NCBI GenBank assembly: GCA_945938055.1
Contig: CAMEUH010000019.1
Span: forward strand, 1 to 20,723
Origin: an uncultured Eubacteriaceae bacterium
GTDB taxonomy: Bacteria > Bacillota > Clostridia > Lachnospirales > Lachnospiraceae
Direction: 5' to 3'
Length of the DNA: 20,723 nt
The translations under genes were made by a program, and so were the position numbers. A model generated the notes under the pieces. That model saw only the letters and a program-made list of their open reading frames with translations. It had not been told where the DNA came from and searched no databases. Shown piece by piece: positions 13,597-20,723 of the stretch (positions are counted from its first letter, which is position 1; each line of letters begins with the position of its first letter).

Positions 13597-15525
13597 TTAA
13601 CAACAATCCCAGTGATAAACTACCCTCGAAAAATCCTTCTTTTTCAAATCATCAGGATGAATGAAAAAGTTAGCAATTCCGCAATCACCCCACAGCAAAT
13701 ACCATTCCTTGTCATCTCCTTCTGAATCCAGTTGGAATAATAACTGATAATCTGCAATTTCTTCATCATATTCTCTTGGGTCATTCTGTGTAAATCCGGG
13801 ATATCCGCCAATTTTTGAACCAAATCCCCCAATTTCATCATAGAGAATATCTCTTATCACATCAGGTAATTGATAGAAATCCTCTATTTCACCAAACTCC
13901 TTTAAGTATAAGTTCCTGCATTCCTTTAAAAATATCTCTTCAAATTTATAATCATCAATTGAGATTGGCTTATCGACAGCTTCAAATTCCATGACGTATT
14001 CCTCATCCGTTTTTTCAAATGGAAGGTATAATTCATCTTCTTTTTTATAATCAGCCATTAATTTTACTATTTCCGACACCTCCATAGGCGATGAAATATC
14101 CTCATGATAGATGATTCTCCACGATTTCTGTTCATGTGGTTTTTTCCAATCACATCCAAAGAGATCATCTAAGCCTATGAAAAACTGTAAGATTCCTTTT
14201 GTTGGGAAATCCGGCAAATGTGGAATCTGCTCAAAATTAATCTGTGCCAAAAGATACAGCATGTTACCTGTTTCAGTAGAAACAGGATATTCTCCTCCCT
14301 GCGGAATAAATGGCACCCCGCCAACCTTATTATCAAGAATACCCGGATTACCCGGTTTCAGCTTAAACTGTAAACACTTTTTTGCAGTTTTCTGCATTAA
14401 TACTTCAACCATTTTGTGTGCAAGTGCTATATATTCAGCTTTTTTCTCCTCATCCTCGTTGTCCTCTTTACTGCTTTTTCCTGTACTCTCAAAGATATCA
14501 TCCACACATTCCTTCTTCTTGTCTGAAATCTGAACATCCAGAGGCTTAAACCCTGACTCCTCCAAATATTTGTTATAACAATACTGATGCTCCATATCAC
14601 CCTCATCCCTGAGCGTAATATATCCGTCCTTCAGTCTGTTCAAAAACAGTATAAGATTCATTTCACTTACAAGAGATGTCTTCTTTACATTTTCATAGGT
14701 AAGGTCAAGATGAAACTCATCATTATTTAGAAAATGTATCCCACTGTCAGTAATAAGTTTATAAAAACACTGATAAATCGGATGTGATTTTTCCACCAAA
14801 TCCATACAGATATAATCGCCATCACGCACTGTTGCAAAAGTAAAGAAACCGAGTTTGGAAAGCTGGCTTGTACAGTTAACAGAAATCATTTCCTCAAAGG
14901 ATAAAAGCTTAATCTTTTCTTCCCATTCTACGTTCTTATCCGGCATGAATTTCTGAAGATATTTTATAAGTTCCATTGGAAATTCATAAGAAAATGGATT
15001 TTTTAGAGCCTCAAGCTGTTCAAATGTTGCACCCTTTTCTTTTAAAAGCTTGTTAAAACATACCTTATCAGAAAAAGCAGCCACCGAATTATCGCAAATC
15101 GCCTCATATTTATTCTCCGTGTCCTGATTCAGATAATATAAGCCGTATGCTTCATACACCCGGCACTCTTCACGTGTAAAACCTAATTCAATAGACTTTC
15201 TGGCTGCTTGCATCGCTTTTTCAAACTCTTTATTTCTAAAATACGTAGTTGCTAAATCCCAGTATCTTGCATCTGCGTGCTCTTTTTTCTCATTCATATT
15301 GTCCCTGTCCATAAGCTTAAACATATTATTAAGACAAAGAATCGCATCTTTTGTGAATGGTGGTACTGCAATAATAGCTTCCTCCAGCCATGTAAAATAT
15401 GACCAGTATATATCATAGTTATCCGGATCCAGGCGCAGTGCCTCCCGGTAACTTTCCAATCCACCCAATAAATCCCCATTCATAATCTTGCTGCTTCCGG
15501 CAGACTTTAATTCCATTGCCTTCAC
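13597..15525 (-). CDS. TPR - DUF1963 (YwqG-like) fusion protein
   Basis: A 642-residue cytoplasmic protein. Residues about 10-50 and 85-118 contain tetratricopeptide-like helical pairs (GDLLGGLESYREALRLDPDN, TYFRNKEFEKAMQAARKSIELG). A middle region (about 190-330) has strands such as FFTFATVRDGDYICMDL, faintly SUKH-like. Residues about 380-642 are a DUF1963/YwqG domain: GGVPFIPQGGEYP, YLLAQINFEQIPHLPDFPTKG, SKIGGYPGFTQNDPR, LLFQLDSE, LLWGDCGIANFFI, then DFSRVVYHWDC at the end. The function of DUF1963 is unknown, but it recurs in polyimmunity loci and with SUKH proteins. The start is a GTG, with GGAGG a long 13 nt upstream and no better codon between. It heads the array, 52 nt before the Im-type gene. 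Confidence 0.82.
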   Translation of the reverse strand: MKAMELKSAGSSKIMNGDLLGGLESYREALRLDPDNYDIYWSYFTWLEEAIIAVPPFTKDAILCLNNMFKLMDRDNMNEKKEHADARYWDLATTYFRNKEFEKAMQAARKSIELGFTREECRVYEAYGLYYLNQDTENKYEAICDNSVAAFSDKVCFNKLLKEKGATFEQLEALKNPFSYEFPMELIKYLQKFMPDKNVEWEEKIKLLSFEEMISVNCTSQLSKLGFFTFATVRDGDYICMDLVEKSHPIYQCFYKLITDSGIHFLNNDEFHLDLTYENVKKTSLVSEMNLILFLNRLKDGYITLRDEGDMEHQYCYNKYLEESGFKPLDVQISDKKKECVDDIFESTGKSSKEDNEDEEKKAEYIALAHKMVEVLMQKTAKKCLQFKLKPGNPGILDNKVGGVPFIPQGGEYPVSTETGNMLYLLAQINFEQIPHLPDFPTKGILQFFIGLDDLFGCDWKKPHEQKSWRIIYHEDISSPMEVSEIVKLMADYKKEDELYLPFEKTDEEYVMEFEAVDKPISIDDYKFEEIFLKECRNLYLKEFGEIEDFYQLPDVIRDILYDEIGGFGSKIGGYPGFTQNDPREYDEEIADYQLLFQLDSEGDDKEWYLLWGDCGIANFFIHPDDLKKKDFSRVVYHWDCC

Positions 15526-15551
15526 GATTTATGTATATCCTCCTTCTTTAA

Positions 15552-15568
15552 GTCTATATTTTATAGAC
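15552..15568. repeat. Perfect 7-bp inverted repeat before the TPR-DUF1963 gene
   Basis: GTCTATA-TTT-TATAGAC lies between the ABC-operon terminator and the ribosome site of the TPR-DUF1963 gene. TATAAT-like hexamers occur just upstream (about 15578-15592), without a clear -35. A candidate operator for the island, or a small leader hairpin. Confidence 0.35.
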
Positions 15569-15590
15569 CGATACTTCATTATAACATTAT

Positions 15591-15639
15591 AAAAATCAGC
15601 GGCATTTCATGACTTTTCCAAGCCACAAAATACCGCTGA
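15591..15639 (-). terminator. Terminator of the ABC exporter operon
   Basis: 12-nt arms TCAGCGGCATTT / AAATACCGCTGA with a single mismatch and a 20-nt loop, followed on the minus strand by TTTTTATAATG. It starts 32 nt after the stop of the second ABC gene. Confidence 0.75.
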
Positions 15640-15671
15640 CACCGGATATTTTCTCCTTTTATCTTACAAAC

Positions 15672-17480
15672 CTATGCCGTCTGCTCAAACTGGCTGTTAT
15701 AAAGCTCCGCGTAAAATCCACCTTTTCTAAGCAGTTCCTCATGATTTCCCTGTTCAATCACATCACCGTCTTTTAACACCAGAATCAAATCTGCGTCCCG
15801 AATAGTCGAAAGCCTGTGCGCAATCACAAAGCTTGTTCTTCCCTTGGTCAGATTATCCATTGCTTTCTGAATTCGTTCCTCGGTTCTCGTATCAACCGAA
15901 CTTGTTGCCTCATCCAGAATCATAATACGGTTATCCGCAAGAATTGCCCTTGCAATAGTAATTAACTGCTTCTGGCCTTGTGAAATATTGCTTGCTTCTT
16001 CATTCAGTTCCATGTCATATCCACCCGGAAGTGTCATGATGAAATGATGGGCATGTGCCGCTTTTGCCGCTGCAATGACTTCTTCATCCGTTGCATCCAG
16101 TCTTCCGTAACGGATATTTTCCATGATGGTTCCCTTAAAAAGCCAAGTGTCCTGTAATACCATGCCAAATACCTCACGAAGTTCACTCCGGTCAAAATCT
16201 TTAATATTATGTCCATCGATTTTAATAGAACCATCATTTACATCATAAAAACGCATCAGAAGCTTTATAATGGTTGTCTTTCCGGCACCGGTCGGACCAA
16301 CAATGGCGATTTTCTGTCCGCTTTTAATATCTGCCGAAAAATCTTTTAAAATGATTTTATCCGGATTATATCCAAAACGTACATGTTCAAATTCCACATT
16401 TCCTTCCAGTTCGCATGCCTTAATCGGAGCATGATTTTCAGCTTTCTGCTCTTCTTCCTCCTCATCAAGGAATTCAAACACTCTCTCGGCCGCAGCAACT
16501 GCTGACTGAAGCATATTCGACACCTGTGCCATCTGCCCGATTGGCTGGGTAAACTGCTTTACATTAGCGATAAAGGACTGAATATTACCAACCGTAATGG
16601 TTCCCTTTGCTGCAAGAATACCACCAACAATGGCAACCGCAACATAGCCGAGGTTTCCCACGAATCCCATGATTGGCTGCATGAGTCCTGATAAATACTG
16701 TGATTTCCATGCTGACTCGTAAAGCTTTTTGTTCGTTGCCTTAAATTCAGCAATGACCTCTTCTTCCCGGTTAAAAGCCTGAACAATGTTATGACCGGCA
16801 TAGATTTCCTCGACCTGACCATTTACCTTTCCAAGATATGCCTGCTGGTCACGGAAGAATCTCTGTGATTTCTTTACAATAAAGGACATCATGAAAACCG
16901 ATAATGGCAGAATCACAAAGGTAATCACCGTAAGAAGCGGACTGATGGTAAACATCATATATGTGATACCAATAATCGTTGTAACACTGGTAATCAGCTG
17001 CGTAACACTCTGGTTCAGACTCTGTCCCAGTGTATCCACATCATTGGTAATACGCGAAAGCACCTCACCATAAGTTCTGGTATCAAAATAATTCATTGGC
17101 ATGCGGTTAATTTTTTCAATCAGCTCTTTTCTCAGCTTAAAACACATTTTCTGGGAAATCCCCGTCATGAGAAAACCCTGAATAAATTGAAAGACCGCAC
17201 TTACTACATACAAAACCAAAAGAAGGAGAATAATTCTGGCAATTGCATCAAAATTTATCCCACTTCCTCCGGAAAGCTTTGACATGATTCCGTTAAAAAT
17301 TTCTGTCGTGGCATTACCGAGAATCTTTGGTCCAACCACATTAAACACCGTGGAGCCAATGGCAAATACCATAACAGCAATCAGACCAAACTTGTAATTA
17401 CCGATATATGCTATCAGTTTTCCAAGACTCTTCTTGAAATTTTTTGCCTTTTCTCCACTCTTCATTGCACCATGCGCCAT
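15672..17480 (-). CDS. ABC exporter, full transporter half (MdlB/LmrA-like), catalytic-site subunit
   Basis: Membrane-spanning half-transporter of 602 residues: an N-terminal six-helix exporter domain (about 25-325) and a C-terminal ATPase (about 360-600). I use the ATG at 17480, which has AAAGGAGG 9 nt upstream, rather than an in-frame one at 17564. The NBD shows Walker A GPTGAGKTT (395-403), Q-loop VLQDTWLF, an atypical signature ISQGQ (499-503) instead of LSGGQ, Walker B IMILDEATSSVD with catalytic Glu524, and H-loop His555. Its partner has the reverse pattern (canonical signature, Asp in place of the catalytic Glu). This is the standard asymmetry of heterodimeric exporters of the TM287/288, BmrCD and MdlAB type, which pump drugs, lipids or peptides. 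The partner gene, 16 nt upstream, is broken, so the function of this subunit is in doubt. Confidence 0.9.
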   Translation of the reverse strand: MAHGAMKSGEKAKNFKKSLGKLIAYIGNYKFGLIAVMVFAIGSTVFNVVGPKILGNATTEIFNGIMSKLSGGSGINFDAIARIILLLLVLYVVSAVFQFIQGFLMTGISQKMCFKLRKELIEKINRMPMNYFDTRTYGEVLSRITNDVDTLGQSLNQSVTQLITSVTTIIGITYMMFTISPLLTVITFVILPLSVFMMSFIVKKSQRFFRDQQAYLGKVNGQVEEIYAGHNIVQAFNREEEVIAEFKATNKKLYESAWKSQYLSGLMQPIMGFVGNLGYVAVAIVGGILAAKGTITVGNIQSFIANVKQFTQPIGQMAQVSNMLQSAVAAAERVFEFLDEEEEEQKAENHAPIKACELEGNVEFEHVRFGYNPDKIILKDFSADIKSGQKIAIVGPTGAGKTTIIKLLMRFYDVNDGSIKIDGHNIKDFDRSELREVFGMVLQDTWLFKGTIMENIRYGRLDATDEEVIAAAKAAHAHHFIMTLPGGYDMELNEEASNISQGQKQLITIARAILADNRIMILDEATSSVDTRTEERIQKAMDNLTKGRTSFVIAHRLSTIRDADLILVLKDGDVIEQGNHEELLRKGGFYAELYNSQFEQTA

Positions 17481-17496
17481 TTTTCTTCCTCCTTTC

Positions 17497-19486
17497 CTAA
17501 GCAAGCGTTGCTTCGATATCAGCCTGTGAAAGCTGAGAACTTGCAATCTGTCTATAGACTTCATTGTTCTTCATCAGTTCCTTATGTGTTCCAATTCCGG
17601 CAATTTTCCCTTCATCCAGCACCACAATCTTATCCGCATGAAGAATCGTGCTGATTCTCTGGGCTACAATCAGAACTGTTGAATTTCCCGTAACTTTTGA
17701 AAGTTCCTTACGAAGAACCGCATCTGTCTTAAAATCCAATGCAGAAAAGCTGTCATCAAACACATAAATCTTCGGATGCCGCGCAATTGCCCTTGCAATG
17801 GACAAACGTTGTTTTTGTCCTCCCGAAACATTTGCTCCTCCCTGTGCTATCGAACTTTGGTATTTATTCGGCTTTGCCATGATAAATTCCTTTGATTGCG
17901 AAATTTCTGCCGCTTCTTCTATAGTGTCCTCCGAAGCATTTTCACATCCATAAGCAATATTAGAGGCAATCGTTCCTGAGAAAAGGACTGCCTTCTGCGG
18001 AACATAGCCAATATTCTTTCTTAATTCTTCCTTCTCAACTTCTCGGATATCGACACCATCAAGCGTAATGCTTCCCTCCGTTACATCAAAGAAACGTGGA
18101 ATGAGATTTACCAGCGTGGACTTACCACTTCCCGTACTGCCGATAAATGCAGTTGTTTCACCCGGTTTTGCTGTAAAACTAATATTGTTCAAAGGATACA
18201 TCATGAAATTCCAGTTCCCCCTGAAGCTTCTCTGTATCCAGTTTTTTCGGGTCCTTCGGATTGTGGATACTGCTTGTCGTCTGAATGACCTCATCAATAC
18301 GCTCTGCTGCCACACCGGCTCTTGGAAGCATAATGGAAATCATGGTAATCATTAAAAATGACATGATAATCTGCATGGAATATGTCATGAATGCCATCAT
18401 GTCACCAACCTGAAGAGAACCCGCATCTATTCCTTTTCCTCCAAACCAGACAATTGCCAGCGATACTCCATTCATGATAAGCATCATGACCGGCATCATA
18501 AAGGTCATTGCACGATTGGTAAAAAGCTGTGTCTTCATCAGGTCACGATTTGCCTTATCAAACCGTTCTTCTTCAAACTTTTCACGGGAAAATGCCCGAA
18601 TAACCGAAAGTCCCGTGAGAATTTCTCTTGCAACAAGATTGACACGGTCAACTAATTTCTGCATCAGTTTGAATTTTGGCATGGCAACCACAAAAAGGAC
18701 TGCAACCACACCAATAACGCAGATTACCGCAACAGCAATAATATAGCTCATGGACACATTGGTCTGAAGCACCTTAAAAACACCGCCAAGTCCAAGAATT
18801 GGTGCATAAAGCACCATTCGAAGGAGCATGACTGTTACCATCTGTACCTGCTGAATATCATTGGTGCTTCTGGTAATCAGGGATGCTGTTGAAAATTTCT
18901 CCATTTCCACATTCGAAAAATGTACTACATTTTCAAAAACCTGTTCCCGAAGTCTCATGCCGACACCGGCCGCTGTCCTTGATGCCAGAAGTCCCACAAG
19001 AATCGCACATGCCATTGCTGCAAAAGCCAAAAGAAGCATCTTTCCTCCGGCATTTAACACATATGAAAGCTGAGTCTTTGATAAATCCATTCCGACTTTT
19101 TCATATTCTGAAACACAAAGCTGTCCCAATGCCGAATCTCTGTTTTCTTCCGGCATGTCCGGCATCATGGAGATAAAAAAGTCATGCAGCATACCGATAT
19201 CGGCATTTTCTCTTAAGTCAAAATATCCTTGTTCATTCTTCACATAAGACTGCATCATCAGTCCTTTCACCTGCTCATTTCCTACTGCCAGAAGCCCCGC
19301 CATGGTTTCTTCTGACAAATACTTTGGCACGGTATCTTCCACGCCTTTCAATGCAATGCCCACATTGACAATATCCGAAGTATATGCCGGAAGCGCAAGT
19401 TCACAGTTTGCCTGAACAACTAACAGTAAAAGAATTGCCAGAACTGCTCCAACATGAGGTTTTAAATACTTAAATATCTTCGACAT
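17497..19486 (-). pseudogene. ABC exporter subunit (MdlA-like), broken by a frameshifting deletion
   Basis: First gene of the exporter operon. The reading frame from the ATG at 19486 (AAGGAG upstream) encodes the six-helix exporter domain and the first NBD strand, LEFHDVSF. It then runs out at a TAG at 18179. The rest of the NBD lies in another frame on the same strand from about 18190 on: NNISFTAKPGETTAFIG, Walker A GSTGSGKST, signature VSGGQKQR, Walker B IYVFDDSFSALD (Asp where the catalytic Glu would be) and AQRIS, ending at 17497. Between VSF and NNISF, intact relatives have about 9-10 residues (aYPga..xvL). Here they are missing and the frame moves, so a deletion of about 26-29 nt (3n+2) explains the lesion. 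Everything else is well conserved, which suggests a recent event. Separate translation of the two parts is possible but unlikely to give a working transporter. Confidence 0.85.
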
Positions 19487-19507
19487 TTCATCACTCCTTC
19501 TCTTTCC

Positions 19508-19536
19508 TTTTTATCTATTTTTTTACATTTTGCCAA
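19508..19536 (-). promoter_or_regulatory. Possible promoter of the ABC exporter operon
   Basis: Minus strand: TTGGCA (19531-19536), 17 nt, TAAAAA (19508-19513). The -35 is good and the -10 is poor. It lies between the upstream terminator and the ribosome site AAGGAG of the first exporter gene. Confidence 0.35.
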
Positions 19537-19552
19537 GAATTCTTCCGCCACT

Positions 19553-19597
19553 AAAATAAAATGGCCGGACTATATACCAGTCAGACCATTTTATTTC
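19553..19597. terminator. Terminator after the nucleoside phosphorylase gene, possibly bidirectional
   Basis: 11-bp stem AAATAAAATGG / CCATTTTATTT, extended inside by GACT / AGTC, with T-rich flanks on both strands (minus strand ATTTTATTTTAG). It lies 62 nt after the phosphorylase stop and before the ABC operon. Confidence 0.75.
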
Positions 19598-19658
19598 CAT
19601 TTTTTATAAATTTCAATCGCTTTTAGAAAAACTTAATATTTTTTAGATAATTATTATT

Positions 19659-20723
19659 TTACTCCACGATTTCATACACCAGCTGATGTCCCTCTCGTTT
19701 TGTATCTGCAAATTCATAGGCACCAAGCATTCTCTCTGCCGCCGCACCAAGCTTTTCCCTGCTGTCACCGTGCAGATATGCAAGAGTATCTCCCACATGG
19801 ACATAATCGTTGATTTTCTTATTCAGCACAATTCCGGCTGCCGGATTAATGATATCTTCTTTCTTTTCCCTTCCTGCACCCAGAATCATGGCAGATGCAC
19901 CAATTTCATCTGCTTCCATATGAACAAGATATCCTTCTTTTTCCGATTTCAATTCTTGTACCAGCTTTGCATGCGGAAGCAGGGAATAGTCATCAATGGT
20001 ATCTGGATTTCCTCCCTGTGCCGCAAGAAATTCCCTAAATTTTTCCAGTGCCGTTCCATCATCCAGCGACTGGGTAAGAAGTTTTTTTGCTTCTGTCAGG
20101 GAAATTTCCGGCTTTGCCCTGTTCACCATGTACATTCCAAGGATAATACAAAGCTCTCTTACATCCTTTGGTCCCTTTCCTTTTAAAACATCCATTGCTT
20201 CCATGACCTCCAGTGCATTACCAACAGCAAGTCCCAGCGGCTGGTCCATGTCTGAAATGACTGCTGCCATTTTTCTGCCTGCGTCTTTTCCAATGTCTAC
20301 CATGGTTTTTGCAAGCTTCCTTGCACTGGCAAGATCTTTCATGAATGCACCGCTTCCAATCTTCACATCCAGAATAATCACGTCCGCACCGGAAGCAATC
20401 TTCTTGCTCATGATACTGCTCGCAATGAGTGGAATGCTGTCCACCGTTGCCGTTACATCACGAAGTGCATAGATTTTCTTATCCGCCGGTGCAAGATTGC
20501 CTGTCTGTCCTGTCAGGGCAAACTTCATGGAATTCACATGATTTACAAAATCCTCAACACTCATTGCCGTGGAAAATCCTTCAAAGCTCTCCAGCTTATC
20601 AATGGTTCCACCCGTATATCCAAGACCTCTTCCCGACATCTTGGCAACCGGTATGCCAAGAGATGCCACCATCGGCCCCACAATCAATGTAGTCTTGTCA
20701 CCAATACCGCCGGTACTGTGCTT
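19659..20723 (-). CDS. pdp: Pyrimidine-nucleoside phosphorylase, C-terminal 354 residues, cut by window edge
   Basis: Phosphorolyses uridine, thymidine or deoxyuridine to the free base and (deoxy)ribose 1-phosphate in nucleoside salvage. The frame is open to the window edge and begins KHSTGGIGDKTTLIVGP, the phosphate-binding loop of the thymidine/pyrimidine-nucleoside phosphorylase family. The family signature MSGRGLGYTGGTIDKLES follows. The base-binding Arg/Ser/Lys set is visible in ALRDVTATVDSIPLIASSIMSKK. The C-terminal beta-hairpin domain (IGASAMILGAGREKKED, GIVLNKKINDYVHVGD) is complete. About 80 N-terminal residues lie outside the window. Overall similarity looks closer to the Bacillus Pdp group than to E. 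coli DeoA, but substrate range cannot be read from sequence alone. The gene ends at a TAA at 19659 and is followed by a strong hairpin. Confidence 0.93.
   Translation of the reverse strand, partial: KHSTGGIGDKTTLIVGPMVASLGIPVAKMSGRGLGYTGGTIDKLESFEGFSTAMSVEDFVNHVNSMKFALTGQTGNLAPADKKIYALRDVTATVDSIPLIASSIMSKKIASGADVIILDVKIGSGAFMKDLASARKLAKTMVDIGKDAGRKMAAVISDMDQPLGLAVGNALEVMEAMDVLKGKGPKDVRELCIILGMYMVNRAKPEISLTEAKKLLTQSLDDGTALEKFREFLAAQGGNPDTIDDYSLLPHAKLVQELKSEKEGYLVHMEADEIGASAMILGAGREKKEDIINPAAGIVLNKKINDYVHVGDTLAYLHGDSREKLGAAAERMLGAYEFADTKREGHQLVYEIVE

Noticed and set aside
8194..15525. Prophage or integrated element
   Set aside because: No integrase, capsid, portal, terminase or attachment repeats were seen. 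The gene types fit an immunity array.
19686..20472. Plus-strand open frames of 166 and 158 codons
   Set aside because: They lie entirely opposite the well-supported pyrimidine-nucleoside phosphorylase frame.
1..20723. CRISPR arrays, rRNA and tRNA genes, insertion sequences
   Set aside because: No regularly spaced direct repeats, no cloverleaf-like or rRNA sequences, and no transposase frames or paired terminal repeats were found on reading.

Overview
The window reads as a chromosomal segment of an anaerobic, low-GC Gram-positive bacterium, most likely a gut Lachnospiraceae. This placement is inference. It rests on AT-rich Firmicutes codon use, strong AGGAG ribosome sites, sigma-A type promoters, the character of the GyrB/ParE, PilB/PilT and pyrimidine-nucleoside phosphorylase proteins, and a uronate (pectin-type) catabolic pair. 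Every gene I can support lies on the minus strand, so genes are described from high to low coordinates in the direction of transcription.

Right end (about 15.6-20.7 kb): the 3' part of a pyrimidine-nucleoside phosphorylase gene closed by a strong hairpin terminator. Next is a two-gene heterodimeric ABC exporter operon. Its first gene is broken by a small deletion that removes the loop before the first NBD strand and shifts the frame. The second gene is intact and is followed by a terminator.

Middle (about 8.2-15.5 kb): an AT-rich accessory island. It opens with a TPR-DUF1963 fusion and continues with a run of small acidic proteins: a colicin-DNase-type immunity protein (Im7/Im9 family), an SMI1/KNR4 (SUKH) protein, a C-terminal DUF4241 remnant, a 311-residue unknown, a SUKH-like protein, three further small unknowns, a frameshifted small remnant and a leucine-rich-repeat protein. 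This looks like a polyimmunity locus of the kind known from polymorphic toxin systems: many unrelated immunity genes, several decayed ones, and no toxin gene in view.

About 7.3-8.1 kb: a compact RNA-protein unit. A good promoter starts, at its predicted +1, a transcript of roughly 90 nt built from hairpins and ending in a GC-rich terminator. A DUF3800 protein gene follows almost immediately. This matches the architecture of the DUF3800-associated candidate structured RNAs.

About 5.4-7.2 kb: a uronate operon, kduI followed by a KduD/gluconate-5-dehydrogenase-like SDR, with a near-consensus promoter overlapped by palindromes. kduI carries an in-frame TAG exactly where the family has a conserved tryptophan, and the remaining 36 codons are intact beyond it.

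Left end (1-5.4 kb): a secreted lipoprotein of unknown role, the type IV pilus ATPases pilB and pilT in one operon, a terminator, and the 5' part of a type IIA topoisomerase subunit B gene with its own promoter.

The most noteworthy points are the DUF3800 RNA/gene unit, the toxin-less immunity array with remnants, and two otherwise well-preserved genes (kduI and the ABC subunit) each disabled by one lesion.
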